Assembly (NCBI GenBank): GCA_030688605.1
Contig: JAUYJB010000123.1
Span: forward strand, 1 to 36,286
DNA length: 36,286 nt
Source: Hyphomicrobiales bacterium
Lineage (GTDB): Bacteria; Pseudomonadota; Alphaproteobacteria; Rhizobiales; NORP267
Reading direction: 5' to 3'
Position numbers and translations under genes: made by a program. Under the pieces are notes generated by a model. That model made no database searches. It was not told where the DNA came from and saw only the letters and a program-made list of their open reading frames with translations. Positions 9,197 to 17,359 of this stretch are shown here, in pieces; the stretch's first letter is position 1, and the number at the start of each line of letters is the position of its first letter.

Positions 9197-9835
9197 TTGA
9201 TCGATCTTTATACCTGGACCACGCCGAACGGGCGCAAGGTCTCCATCATGCTTGAGGAAATCGGCCTGCCCTACAATGTTCACCCCGTCGACCTCGGCAA
9301 GGGCGAGCAGTTCTCCCCCGAATTCCTCGAGATCAGCCCCAACAACAAGATTCCGGCCATCGTCGACACCGAAAACGGCCTGCACCTGATGGAATCGGGC
9401 GCCATCCTGCTTTATCTCGCCGACAAGGTCGGCAAGCTCGCGCCGCGCAAGGGCGAGGCCTATTGGCGGATGATGGAGTGGCTGATGTGGCAGATGGGCG
9501 ATTTCGGGCCGATGCTCGGCCAGGCCCACCACTTCCTCAAATACCATCCCGGCAAGGCCCCCTATGCGGAGGAGCGCTACCACAAGGAGGCGAAGCGCCT
9601 CTATGGCGTCCTCGACAAGCTTCTTGCCGAGCACGCTTATATGGTCGGCGGCTATTCCATCGTCGATATCGCCACCTGGCCATGGGCGTCGCGGTTCGAC
9701 TATCACCGCATCGACCTCAACGACTATCCCAATGTCAGGCGCTGGTACGTGGAAATCGCCGAGCGCCCGGCGGTGCAGCGCGGCTATCAGGTGCCGCGCT
9801 TCGTCACCGAGGTGCCGATGCCGGAAATGGTTTAG
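9197..9835 (+). CDS. yfcG: Glutathione S-transferase, YfcG/nu class
   Basis: The N-terminal thioredoxin-fold domain reads IDLYTWTTPNGRKVSIMLEE, then DLGKGEQFSPEFLEISPNNK and IPAIVD. This is very close to the YfcG family of glutathione-dependent disulfide-bond reductases. The motif ESGAILLYLADK contains the conserved glutathione-binding Glu-Ser. The C-terminal helical domain contains YSIVDIATWPW. The start is taken as TTG at 9197 because GGAGG lies six bases before it and the family's N-terminus aligns there. An ATG at 9149 would add 16 residues unlike the family. The length is then 212 residues, as expected. It likely supports thiol redox balance in the cytoplasm. Confidence 0.9.
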   Translation: MIDLYTWTTPNGRKVSIMLEEIGLPYNVHPVDLGKGEQFSPEFLEISPNNKIPAIVDTENGLHLMESGAILLYLADKVGKLAPRKGEAYWRMMEWLMWQMGDFGPMLGQAHHFLKYHPGKAPYAEERYHKEAKRLYGVLDKLLAEHAYMVGGYSIVDIATWPWASRFDYHRIDLNDYPNVRRWYVEIAERPAVQRGYQVPRFVTEVPMPEMV

Positions 9836-9896
9836 CGGGCCGCTGCCATTCGGCCGCCTGTCGCGCGCCGGGCCCCGTCGCGACGCCTCAAGGGGC

Positions 9897-10790
9897 TCAG
9901 GCCCGAGCCGGGCCCCCGCGCGGCACGATGACATTGACCGGCGCCGGGGCTTCGACCACCAAGACCGGGGTGGTGCCGCAGATGTCGCCGTCGATCTGCA
10001 CCGGTGTCGGCCGGTCGGATTCGATCACCGCCCGCGTGCAGGGGTCGATGCGCACACCCGGCATATGCTCCATGATCCCGAAGGGCAGCACGGCGAGCCG
10101 CATCGCGTCGGTAAGCCGCCATCCGGCGGCGACGCTGACGAGCTGCAGCCCGCGTTTGAGCAGGCCCGCCCTGCGGGTGAGCAGGAAGGGGCCGGCGAAC
10201 CGGCTCGACTTGGCGACGATCACCCATTCGGCGGAAATCGTCTTGTTGCCGATGCGCACGGCAAGCCGCGGTCTCGGCGCGGCGACAAGCGCGCCCAATA
10301 TGGCCGGCGCATAGGCGGTCTTGCCAAACCGCCGCGCCAGCGGCCGGTGGAGTCGGGCGACGATCTCGGCATCGAGCCCGACGCCGGCCATGAACAGGAA
10401 CAGCTCCCCGTTGGCCACGCCGCCGGTGACGGCGCGGGCCTTGGCCCCGCACAGATAATCGGCCAGCGCCTCCGGCGCGTGAGGCAGGCCGAGCTCGGCG
10501 GCGAGCACATTGCCGGTGCCGGCGGGAATGACGCCGAAGGGCAGCGCCCGGCCGAGGAGGCCGCTTGCCGCCTGGCGGATGGTGCCGTCGCCGCCGGCGA
10601 CGATGAGGGCGTCGAACAGCTCTGAATTTGCCGCGTCTTTTGCCGCCTCGCGCGTGTGAGCGGGACCCTCGGTCATGACCCGCTCGACGCTCGCCCCGCG
10701 CTTGACGAGCGCGGCGACGCAGCCGGCGGTCAGCGCGCTCTTGCCGGCTCCGGCGCGCGGATTTTCGATCAGCAGGAAGCGCCGGCGCAC
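9897..10790 (-). CDS. Diacylglycerol/sphingosine-kinase-like lipid kinase (DagK/YegS family)
   Basis: The 297-residue protein starts with the NPRAGAG motif of the family. It carries the nucleotide-binding signature GGDGTI (around 67-72) and GTGNVLA (around 92-98), followed by a beta-rich lipid-binding C-terminal domain ending in DGDICGTTPV. Relatives phosphorylate diacylglycerol, phosphatidylglycerol or sphingoid lipids at the cytoplasmic face of the inner membrane; the substrate here cannot be told. The start is GTG at 10790, seven bases after the rpoH stop, so the gene is probably read from the rpoH transcript by translational coupling. No separate promoter space exists. Confidence 0.88.
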   Translation of the reverse strand: MRRRFLLIENPRAGAGKSALTAGCVAALVKRGASVERVMTEGPAHTREAAKDAANSELFDALIVAGGDGTIRQAASGLLGRALPFGVIPAGTGNVLAAELGLPHAPEALADYLCGAKARAVTGGVANGELFLFMAGVGLDAEIVARLHRPLARRFGKTAYAPAILGALVAAPRPRLAVRIGNKTISAEWVIVAKSSRFAGPFLLTRRAGLLKRGLQLVSVAAGWRLTDAMRLAVLPFGIMEHMPGVRIDPCTRAVIESDRPTPVQIDGDICGTTPVLVVEAPAPVNVIVPRGGPARA

Positions 10791-10797
10791 GGGCCGT

Positions 10798-11682
10798 TCA
10801 TGCCACGCCGGCTTCGAGTTCGGCGGCCGCCTTGGTCACGGCCTTCTGCACCTTCTCGAAGGCACGCACCTCGATCTGGCGGATGCGCTCGCGGCTGACG
10901 CCGAACTCCTCGCTGAGCTGTTCCAGCGTCAGCGGGTCGTCGGAAAGCCGTCGCGCCTCGAAAATGCGCTTCTCGCGCGGGTTCAGCTTGGTGATGGCCT
11001 TGGCCAGGAGCGTGCGGCGCGAGTCCAATTCCTCGCTTTCGGCAAGCAAAGTCTCCTGGTCGACCGCCTCGTCGACCAGCCAGTCCTGCCATTCGCCGCC
11101 CTCGACGTCGGCCCTGAGCGGCGCGTTGAGCGAGCTGTCGCCGCCGAGCCGCCGGTTCATCGAGATGACGTCGTCCTCGCTGACGCCGAGACGGCGGGAA
11201 ATCTCGGCCACCTGTTCCGGCCTCATGTCGCCCTCTTCGAGCGCCGAGATCTGGCCCTTCACCTTGCGCAGATTGAAGAACAGCTTCTTCTGGCTCGCCG
11301 TGGTGCCGAGCTTCACCAGGCTCCACGAGCGCAGGATATATTCCTGGATCGCCGCGCGGATCCACCACATGGCGTAGGTGGCGAGACGAAACCCCTTGTC
11401 CGGGTCGAAGCGCTTGACCGCCTGCATCAGGCCGACATTACCTTCCGAAACCACCTCGTTGATCGGCAGCCCATAGCCGCGATAGCCCATGGCGATCTTG
11501 GCCACCAGCCGCAGATGGCTGGTGACGAGCTTGTGCGCCGCCTCGCGGTCGCCATGCTCGCGCCACCGCTTGGCGAGCATGAACTCCTCCTGCGGCTCGA
11601 GCATGGGAAAGCGCCGAATCTCCTCCAGATAGCGCGATAGGCCGCCTTCTGAGGTCGGGATCGGAAGCGATGGCTGGGCCAT
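10798..11682 (-). CDS. rpoH: Heat-shock sigma factor RpoH (sigma-32)
   Basis: RpoH directs RNA polymerase to chaperone and protease promoters during heat and protein-folding stress. Region 2 is clear (LRLVAKIAMGYRGYG, SEGNVGLMQAVKRFDP, ATYAMWWIRAAIQEYIL). The diagnostic RpoH box QKKLFFNLRKVK follows. Region 4 ends with the -35-binding helix-turn-helix LTLEQLSEEFGVSRERIRQI. The 294-residue length is normal. The ATG at 11682 is preceded by AGGAAC. The leader contains a small hairpin (CCTCC/GGAGG, 11715-11728). A lipid-kinase gene follows seven bases after the stop. Hyphomicrobiales often carry two rpoH genes; which paralogue this is cannot be decided. Confidence 0.96.
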   Translation of the reverse strand: MAQPSLPIPTSEGGLSRYLEEIRRFPMLEPQEEFMLAKRWREHGDREAAHKLVTSHLRLVAKIAMGYRGYGLPINEVVSEGNVGLMQAVKRFDPDKGFRLATYAMWWIRAAIQEYILRSWSLVKLGTTASQKKLFFNLRKVKGQISALEEGDMRPEQVAEISRRLGVSEDDVISMNRRLGGDSSLNAPLRADVEGGEWQDWLVDEAVDQETLLAESEELDSRRTLLAKAITKLNPREKRIFEARRLSDDPLTLEQLSEEFGVSRERIRQIEVRAFEKVQKAVTKAAAELEAGVA

Positions 11683-12062
11683 GAAAGTTCCTGTTCCATG
11701 CGATTCGCCGCTTGCCTCCGAGTGGAGGACGAACGCGATGGACCGCCATATAGTTCAATAATTACGGCAAAAAGGGTTATCGGACCGCCGGAAAGCCAGA
11801 CTCGGGTGCAGCGCCAACGGACGGTGATGCTATTTTGCCACAGTCGTGGGGGACATTACAAGCAGGCGCGAGACATGGGGGCGCGGGGCACCTATGCATT
11901 TTCGGGCGATCTCCGCGAACGGTGTCGGCGCAATTCTCGTGAGGAATTCGCCCGCCTCCTCGGATCGCCGTCATCGGCATGTCATCGGAGCTGCGAAGAA
12001 TGCTATAGATCCATCGGTGATGGTCCTAATATCCCGTCACCATCCAGCAGGGAGGACTCAAG
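11683..12062. promoter_or_regulatory. Divergent promoter region between rpoH and potD
   Basis: This 380-base gap has no convincing coding frame. For rpoH, an AT-rich stretch at 11748-11790 contains CTATAT on the - strand (11753-11748), a plausible -10, but no clear -35. A hairpin CCTCC-GAGT-GGAGG (11715-11728) lies in the rpoH leader. For potD, the last 60 bases hold TGCTATAGAT (about 11999), short inverted arms GATGGT and ACCATC (about 12016-12045) and a strong GGGAGGA ribosome site before the ATG. These are pattern matches, not proven sites. Confidence 0.4.
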
Positions 12063-13139
12063 ATGAAACGCATCGGTATTGGCCTTTGCGCGGTGCTTGC
12101 GGCCGCGTCGCTATGGGTGATTTCGGCCGGCGTATCGCAGGCGGAAGAGCTGCGCCTGCTCACCTGGGGCGGCTATGCGCCGGAGGAGGTGATCGCCCTC
12201 TTCAAGAAGGAGACCGGCATCGACGTCAAGGTCACCGCGTCAAACAATGAGGAAATGATCGCCAAGCTGCGCGCCACCGAGGGCGGCGGATTCGACCTCG
12301 CGCAGCCGAGCCAGGACCGCGTCGCCGGCGCCCAGGCGGAGCACGGCATCTACAAGCCGCTCGATCTTTCCAAGATCGACGCCGGCCTGTTCATTCCTTC
12401 CATGTTCGAGGGCACCAAGAAGAACACCTCGTATGAAGGCGCCGTCTACGGCGTGCCGCATGTCTGGGGCACCAGCGGCCTGGTGCTCGACACCAAGAAG
12501 GCGGCGGGCGTCAAGGACTATCTCGACCTGTGCAGCGAGGCGGTGAAGGGCAAGGTCTCCTACCGCCTGAAGCGGCCGACGCTGATCGGCTTTGCTTATT
12601 CCATGGGCATGGATCCGTTCGCCGCCTATGACGACCCGGCGGCCTACGAGGCGATGATGAAAAAGGTCGAGGCCAAGCTGATCGAATGCAAGCCGAACGT
12701 GAAGGCCTACTGGTCGGGCGGCGATGCGCTGATCAACCTGTTGCGGTCGGGCGAAGTCACTGCCTCCATGGCCTGGGATACGGGCGGCTGGAAGCTCAAC
12801 AACGATAATCCCGACATCACCTTCGTTGCCCCCGAGTCGGGTGCTCTGGGCTGGGTCGATACCTTTGCGCTGCCGGCCAAGACCAAGGCGGAGGATGCCG
12901 CCTACAAGTGGATCAATTTCGTGATGCGGCCGGAGATCGCGGCCAAGGTCACCGCGTCCGCCGGCAACTTTACCGCCTCCAAGGGCGCCGACGCCTATGC
13001 CGAGGAAGCGCTGAAGAAGCAGTTCCAGGCGAGCTTCCCGCCGGAGGCGATCGACAATATCAAATGGTATCCGCCGGTGCCGGCAGGCCTTGAGGATATC
13101 GAGGGCAAGATCCTCGACCGGGTCCAGGCGGCCAACTGA
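12063..13139 (+). CDS. potD: Periplasmic polyamine-type substrate-binding protein (PotD/PotF-like)
   Basis: The 358-residue protein has a Sec signal peptide (basic MKR, hydrophobic core, likely cleavage after VSQA near residue 28). A type-II periplasmic binding fold of the spermidine/putrescine family follows: LRLLTWGGYAPEEVIALFKK, PHVWGTSGLVLD, GEVTASMAWDTGGW, APESGALGWVDTFALPA. It should capture a polyamine or related cation in the periplasm and deliver it to the permease encoded downstream. The exact ligand cannot be read from sequence. It is the first gene of a potD-A-B-C operon, with a GGGAGG site before ATG and a hairpin after it that may set higher expression of this gene than of the transporter genes. 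Confidence 0.9.
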   Translation: MKRIGIGLCAVLAAASLWVISAGVSQAEELRLLTWGGYAPEEVIALFKKETGIDVKVTASNNEEMIAKLRATEGGGFDLAQPSQDRVAGAQAEHGIYKPLDLSKIDAGLFIPSMFEGTKKNTSYEGAVYGVPHVWGTSGLVLDTKKAAGVKDYLDLCSEAVKGKVSYRLKRPTLIGFAYSMGMDPFAAYDDPAAYEAMMKKVEAKLIECKPNVKAYWSGGDALINLLRSGEVTASMAWDTGGWKLNNDNPDITFVAPESGALGWVDTFALPAKTKAEDAAYKWINFVMRPEIAAKVTASAGNFTASKGADAYAEEALKKQFQASFPPEAIDNIKWYPPVPAGLEDIEGKILDRVQAAN

Positions 13140-13154
13140 CGAGCCGACGATGGC

Positions 13155-13186
13155 GCCCGGCGATCGCTGCGACCGCCGGGCTTTTC
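13155..13186 (+). terminator. Attenuator-like hairpin between potD and potA
   Basis: A perfect 8-bp stem (GCCCGGCG at 13155-13162 with CGCCGGGC at 13174-13181) is followed by TTTT. Such a partial terminator after a binding-protein gene commonly stabilises or enriches the proximal message over the distal transporter genes. Confidence 0.7.
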
Positions 13187-13216
13187 ACGCGGCGAGGAAA
13201 CGCGCAAAATTCATCG

Positions 13217-14335
13217 ATGAACGCCCAAGCCGAGCCGGCCCCGGATCTTGAGTGCCGCGCGCTGACGAAGCGCTTCGATCATTTCGTCGCCGTGGAGAAC
13301 ATCGATCTCGCAATTCCCGGCGGCTCGTTCTTCTCCATTCTCGGGCCGTCGGGCTGCGGCAAGACCACGCTTCTCCGCATGATCGCTGGCTTCCTTGAGC
13401 CGACATCGGGCGACATTCTGATCAAGGGACGCTCGGTGCTGAAGGTGCCGCCGAACAAGCGCGCGGTGAACATGGTGTTTCAGCATCTGGCCTTGTTCCC
13501 GATGATGAGCGTTGCGGAGAACATCGGCTACGGGCTGAGGCGGCGCAGGCTGCCGCGCGAGGACATCGCCAGGAAGGTGGACGAAGCGCTGGCGCGGGTC
13601 GGCCTGCCGGGCCTGGGCAACAAGAAGATTTCGCAGATATCCGGCGGACAGAAGCAACGCGTCGCCATCGCCCGCTGCCTCGTGCTCGATCCTGACGTGC
13701 TGCTGCTCGACGAGCCGCTCGGCGCCCTCGATTTGAAGCTGCGCGACCACATGAAGGTGGAACTGAAGAAGCTCCAGAACGATTTCCAGACCACCTTCAT
13801 CTACATCACCCACGACCAGTCCGAAGCCCTGGTCATGTCGGATACGATCGCGGTGATGAACGCCGGGCGCTTCGAGCAGGTCGGGCCGGCGCAGGAGCTC
13901 TATTACCGGCCGAAAACCGCCTTTGTCGCGGCCTTCGTCGGCGACAGCAACCGCTGGAAGGGGCGCGTTGAATCGGCCGCGAGCGGCCGCCTGACCGTCG
14001 AAATGGCGCCCGGCGTGCGGATTGTCGGCACCGCTTCGGGCAGCCACGCCGAAGGCGACACGGTGGACATATTCGTTCGGCCCGAGTCGATAACCCTGTC
14101 GCGCGACGCAGCGGCCCTCAAATCCATGGCGAACCGCATGGACGGCGAGGTCGTGAGCCTGCTGTTCAACGGGGCCGCGAGCCGCGTCCTCGTGCGCGGC
14201 GGTTCGACCGGCGATGAGATCGATGTCGCGCTGCCGCAGACCGGCGAATTCAACGACCTGCGCCCGGGCCAGCCGATCAGTCTCGGCTGGAGCGACGCGC
14301 AGACCACATGCTTCGGCGCGGGTCCAAGCGAATGA
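13217..14335 (+). CDS. potA: Polyamine ABC transporter ATP-binding protein
   Basis: This is the cytoplasmic ATPase that powers import through PotB and PotC. The 372-residue protein has Walker A GPSGCGKTT (43-51), Q-loop Gln89, the ABC signature SGGQKQR (142-148), Walker B VLLLDEP (161-167) and the H-loop ITHDQSEA. A C-terminal TOBE-type regulatory domain spans about 240-372, as in PotA and other CUT1-like importers. The start at 13217 lies 77 bases after potD. Its stop overlaps the potB start as ATGA (14332-14335), indicating translational coupling. Confidence 0.93.
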   Translation: MNAQAEPAPDLECRALTKRFDHFVAVENIDLAIPGGSFFSILGPSGCGKTTLLRMIAGFLEPTSGDILIKGRSVLKVPPNKRAVNMVFQHLALFPMMSVAENIGYGLRRRRLPREDIARKVDEALARVGLPGLGNKKISQISGGQKQRVAIARCLVLDPDVLLLDEPLGALDLKLRDHMKVELKKLQNDFQTTFIYITHDQSEALVMSDTIAVMNAGRFEQVGPAQELYYRPKTAFVAAFVGDSNRWKGRVESAASGRLTVEMAPGVRIVGTASGSHAEGDTVDIFVRPESITLSRDAAALKSMANRMDGEVVSLLFNGAASRVLVRGGSTGDEIDVALPQTGEFNDLRPGQPISLGWSDAQTTCFGAGPSE

Positions 14336-15192
14336 ACAGCCGGCTCGGCTTCTGTCTCTTGCTGGCGCCGCTGGTCGCCTGGCTGGGGGCGCTGATCATC
14401 ATTCCCCATATCGACCTGTTCCTGACCTCGCTGCAGGTGAAGATCAGGCCGCGCGTCTACGAGGCCGGGCTCGACAATTACTGGGCGTTCTTCTCCGAGC
14501 CGCTCTACTGGAACACCTTTGCCCGCACCGCCCTGATGTCGATCGCCGCGACCCTGTTGACGCTCCTGGTCGGCTTTCCGGTCGCCTACTACATCGCCAA
14601 GCTGGCCGAGGGCCGGGTGAGGGCGGCGCTGTTCGTGCTCTGCCTGTTGCCGTTCTGGGTGTCCGAACTGGTGCGCACCTTCGGCTGGATGATCCTCTTG
14701 CGCGAGACGGGCGTCGTCTCGAGCGCGCTGCAGTGGATCGGCCTTGCCAGCGGCCCCATCGAGTTTCTCTACAACGACGCCGCGATCATGGTCGGCCTCG
14801 TCTACACCTCGATGCTGTTCATGGTCGTGCCGCTGGTGACCACGCTCGACAGCCTCGACAATGCCTATGTGGAGGCCGGCTACGACCTCGGCGGCAACGG
14901 TTTTGCCGTCCTGCGCGAGATCATCATCCCGCACGCCATGCCGGGGATCGTTTCCGGCTGCATCGTCGTCTTCATGCTGTCGCTCGGCAACTATCTGACG
15001 CCGGTGCTCCTCGGCGGCAAGGACAGTCTGTGGTTCACCCAGCAGATCTATGCCCAGTTCATCACCCGCTTCAACTGGGAGCAGGGGGCGGCCTTCGGCT
15101 TCCTGCTCCTGATCCTGTCGTCGCTGATCGTCTGGGCCGGGCTGAAGCTGACCCGCCAGACGCTGAGCGAAACCGTCGGCGGTCAGCGATGA
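14332..15192 (+). CDS. potB: Polyamine ABC transporter permease PotB
   Basis: This is an inner-membrane permease of the PotB/HydC type with about six transmembrane helices in 286 residues. The cytoplasmic EAA loop that contacts the ATPase reads EAGYDLGGNGFAVLREIIIP. The start ATG at 14332 overlaps the potA stop by four bases and is preferred over an upstream in-frame start (14308) that would lie deeper inside potA. Its stop overlaps potC's start in the same way. It should form the translocation pore with PotC. Confidence 0.92.
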   Translation: MNSRLGFCLLLAPLVAWLGALIIIPHIDLFLTSLQVKIRPRVYEAGLDNYWAFFSEPLYWNTFARTALMSIAATLLTLLVGFPVAYYIAKLAEGRVRAALFVLCLLPFWVSELVRTFGWMILLRETGVVSSALQWIGLASGPIEFLYNDAAIMVGLVYTSMLFMVVPLVTTLDSLDNAYVEAGYDLGGNGFAVLREIIIPHAMPGIVSGCIVVFMLSLGNYLTPVLLGGKDSLWFTQQIYAQFITRFNWEQGAAFGFLLLILSSLIVWAGLKLTRQTLSETVGGQR

Positions 15193-16046
15193 TCCCGTCG
15201 ATTCCGCAAAACGCGCTCCTGCGCAACGCCTATCGGCTCTATGTCGGGTTGTTCTTCGTCTATCTCGCGGCGCCCCTCGTGGTCGTTTCGGTGTTCGCCT
15301 TCAACGATTCGCTGTTTCCCTCGCTGCCGTGGAACGGCTTTACCTGGGACTGGTTCGTCAACCCGACGGAGCCGCGGCTGGGGCTGTTCCACGACCGCTC
15401 TCTCATCGACGCCGTCGGCGTTTCCGTTTTCGTCGCCTTCTGGGTGACCGTGCTGTCGGTCGTGGTGGGAACCTCCAACGCGTTTCTGTTCGAGCGCGAG
15501 ACGTTCCGTTTCAAGAACCTCGCCTACATCCTGATGCTGACGCCTCTGGTGGTGCCGGGCATCATCCTCGGCATTTCGATTCTGGTCATGAGCAACGGCG
15601 TTGCGAACCGGCTCGACGCTGCGGTTGGCGTGGAGATCGAAGCACTGCGGCCGGGGCTGGTCCTGGTGATCCTCGGCCAGTTCTCGTTCATCGTGACGAT
15701 CGCGACGCTGGTGATCTCGGCGCGCTTGAGAAAGTTCGACGTCGGGCTCGAAGAGGCGGCGCTTAATCTCGGCGCCACCCGCTGGGGAGCGGTCCGCACG
15801 GTGACGCTGCCCTATCTGGCGCCGGCCATGCTGGGGGCGGGCATCGTCGCTTTCCTGATGAGCTTCGAAAACTTCAACACCACGCTGATGCTGGTCGGCT
15901 CGGATGCGCCGCTGACCATCGCGCTCTTCGACCGCCTGAAACAGGGCTCCACCCCGGTGCTGAACGCGATTTCGCTCATGCTGATGGTCGCATCGGCCGT
16001 GCTGGCGTTGGTCATGATCGCCCTGCAGCGCGACCGCAGCGCGTGA
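15189..16046 (+). CDS. potC: Polyamine ABC transporter permease PotC
   Basis: This is the second inner-membrane permease, 285 residues with about six transmembrane helices. The EAA loop is EEAALNLGATRWGAVRTVTLP, the canonical coupling motif with an invariant glycine. The ATG at 15189 overlaps the potB TGA (ATGA). It is the last gene of the potDABC operon; no clear intrinsic terminator was found after it. The first helix follows a short cytoplasmic N-terminus, and a large extracytoplasmic loop (about 40-70) contains several aromatic residues. Confidence 0.92.
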   Translation: MIPSIPQNALLRNAYRLYVGLFFVYLAAPLVVVSVFAFNDSLFPSLPWNGFTWDWFVNPTEPRLGLFHDRSLIDAVGVSVFVAFWVTVLSVVVGTSNAFLFERETFRFKNLAYILMLTPLVVPGIILGISILVMSNGVANRLDAAVGVEIEALRPGLVLVILGQFSFIVTIATLVISARLRKFDVGLEEAALNLGATRWGAVRTVTLPYLAPAMLGAGIVAFLMSFENFNTTLMLVGSDAPLTIALFDRLKQGSTPVLNAISLMLMVASAVLALVMIALQRDRSA

Positions 16047-16376
16047 GCGCTTATCGCTGCCGACGCCCGGCGAGACCGACTTCGACATCGCAATGCGTTG
16101 CGGGCGATCCGGCGCGCGGCGGCGCCGTCATTCCCTTTGCGTTTGCGAGCGGCGCGAGCGGCGATCCGGGCGTCCGCCTCGTCCGGCCCCTCGTCACCTG
16201 ATATTGATTTGACCGCTGTGAACCGTTGTGCGACGCTCGTTGCCGATTTGCGGGGGTGTCGGTTCGTTCGCTCCTTGGGCGGAAAGTTAGACGCCAGGGC
16301 GAAATAGAGCACTGTCGGCGGCGTTTTTTCCGATCGTTCAAAGTCTATTGCGTGCGTTTACTTCAGCGCGCGGGAA
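16047..16376. other. Intergenic region between potC and the methyltransferase gene
   Basis: About 330 bases with no supported gene. The right half becomes AT-richer than its surroundings (GTTTTTTCCGATCGTTCAAA near 16322), which fits a promoter zone for the downstream methyltransferase gene and a possible transfer boundary. Nothing else was recognised. Confidence 0.4.
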
Positions 16377-16392
16377 GAAATACTTGTATTTC
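16377..16392. promoter_or_regulatory. Perfect palindrome before the methyltransferase start
   Basis: GAAATAC-TT-GTATTTC is a perfect 7-bp inverted repeat. It ends just before the AAGAGG ribosome site (16394-16399) and the ATG at 16406. It could be an operator or a small mRNA hairpin in the leader. No regulator gene lies beside it. Confidence 0.45.
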
Positions 16393-16405
16393 TAAGAGGC
16401 CAACG

Positions 16406-17332
16406 ATGGCGGATATTAACGAAGACGCGGCGTTTGAATCCATTCTGCCAATAGGCCGCGTTGCGTCCGAAAGTGCCAGGAGCCTTGACGGTTCTGAGGG
16501 CAGACGAAACGTCGAAGCCGTCCTGAGTAGACAGGATATTCATAAGAAGTGGATCGAGAACTATCGCAATCCGGACAACGAAGAATTTTACAACGGTGCC
16601 TTTGCCCGCATCTGCGATGTTGTCGGCCCGCCGGAAGGCAAGCATATGCTGGACGCCGGTTGCGGTTCGCTGTCCCACGCCATGCGCTTTGCGCGGCGCG
16701 GCTATCGTCTGACGGCAGTCGATTTCTCCGAAGGCGTGCTGGAAACGGCCCGTTCAAATCTGAACGACGAGCCGAATCTGAGCCGGCAAATCGCCCTGCA
16801 GCGAGAGGACATTCTAAACCTGCCGTTCGAGGATGAGAGCTTCACGCATGTCCTTTGCTGGGGCGTGCTCATGCATATTCCCGATGTGGAGCGCGCGATT
16901 TCGGAGCTTTGCCGGGTGCTGAGAGATGGCGGTTGCTTCGTTGTCGGCGAAGGGAGCATGAGGTCGCTGCAGTCGCTCGTTCAACGGTTCCTGTTGTCGG
17001 TGTCGTCGAACGGAAAGGACTACACCCGCAATACGCCGGCTGGCGTGGAGATGTGGCGTGTCACCGAAGACGGCATGATGCTGACAAGGCAGGCCAACAT
17101 CAGGTGGTTGAAGCAGACACTCAGCGGCAAGGGTTTAGTGGTAAGAAAGCACTGGCCCGGACAATTCACCGAGCTTTATACGAAAACGTCATCGCCGAGG
17201 GCCAGATCGTTGATTCACAAGTTCAACAATTTCTGGTTCGAGCGCGTCAATTCGCCCTTGTTCTCTCACGGAAATATTCTTGTGTTGCAGAAGCTCCCGC
17301 CGCCGAGCGGGCAGGATGCGGGGCGGCGATAA
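16406..17332 (+). CDS. Class I SAM-dependent methyltransferase
   Basis: The 308-residue protein has a Rossmann methyltransferase domain: motif I MLDAGCGSLSHAMRF, the acidic post-I residue in LTAVDFSEG, motif II-like LPFEDESFTHVLCWGVLMHI and post-motif LRDGGCFVVGEG. This is a UbiE/Methyltransf_11 type. The N-terminal 70 residues and the C-terminal third (around 210-308) are specific and unrecognised, so the acceptor is unknown. GC content and codon use (AAC, AAG, TTT, mixed third positions) look lower and less biased than neighbouring genes, which suggests later acquisition. The ATG at 16406 has an AAGAGG site. It stands alone, convergent with the next gene. Confidence 0.85.
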   Translation: MADINEDAAFESILPIGRVASESARSLDGSEGRRNVEAVLSRQDIHKKWIENYRNPDNEEFYNGAFARICDVVGPPEGKHMLDAGCGSLSHAMRFARRGYRLTAVDFSEGVLETARSNLNDEPNLSRQIALQREDILNLPFEDESFTHVLCWGVLMHIPDVERAISELCRVLRDGGCFVVGEGSMRSLQSLVQRFLLSVSSNGKDYTRNTPAGVEMWRVTEDGMMLTRQANIRWLKQTLSGKGLVVRKHWPGQFTELYTKTSSPRARSLIHKFNNFWFERVNSPLFSHGNILVLQKLPPPSGQDAGRR

Positions 17333-17359
17333 ACCGCGCCGGACCGGGCGGCCTTGCCG

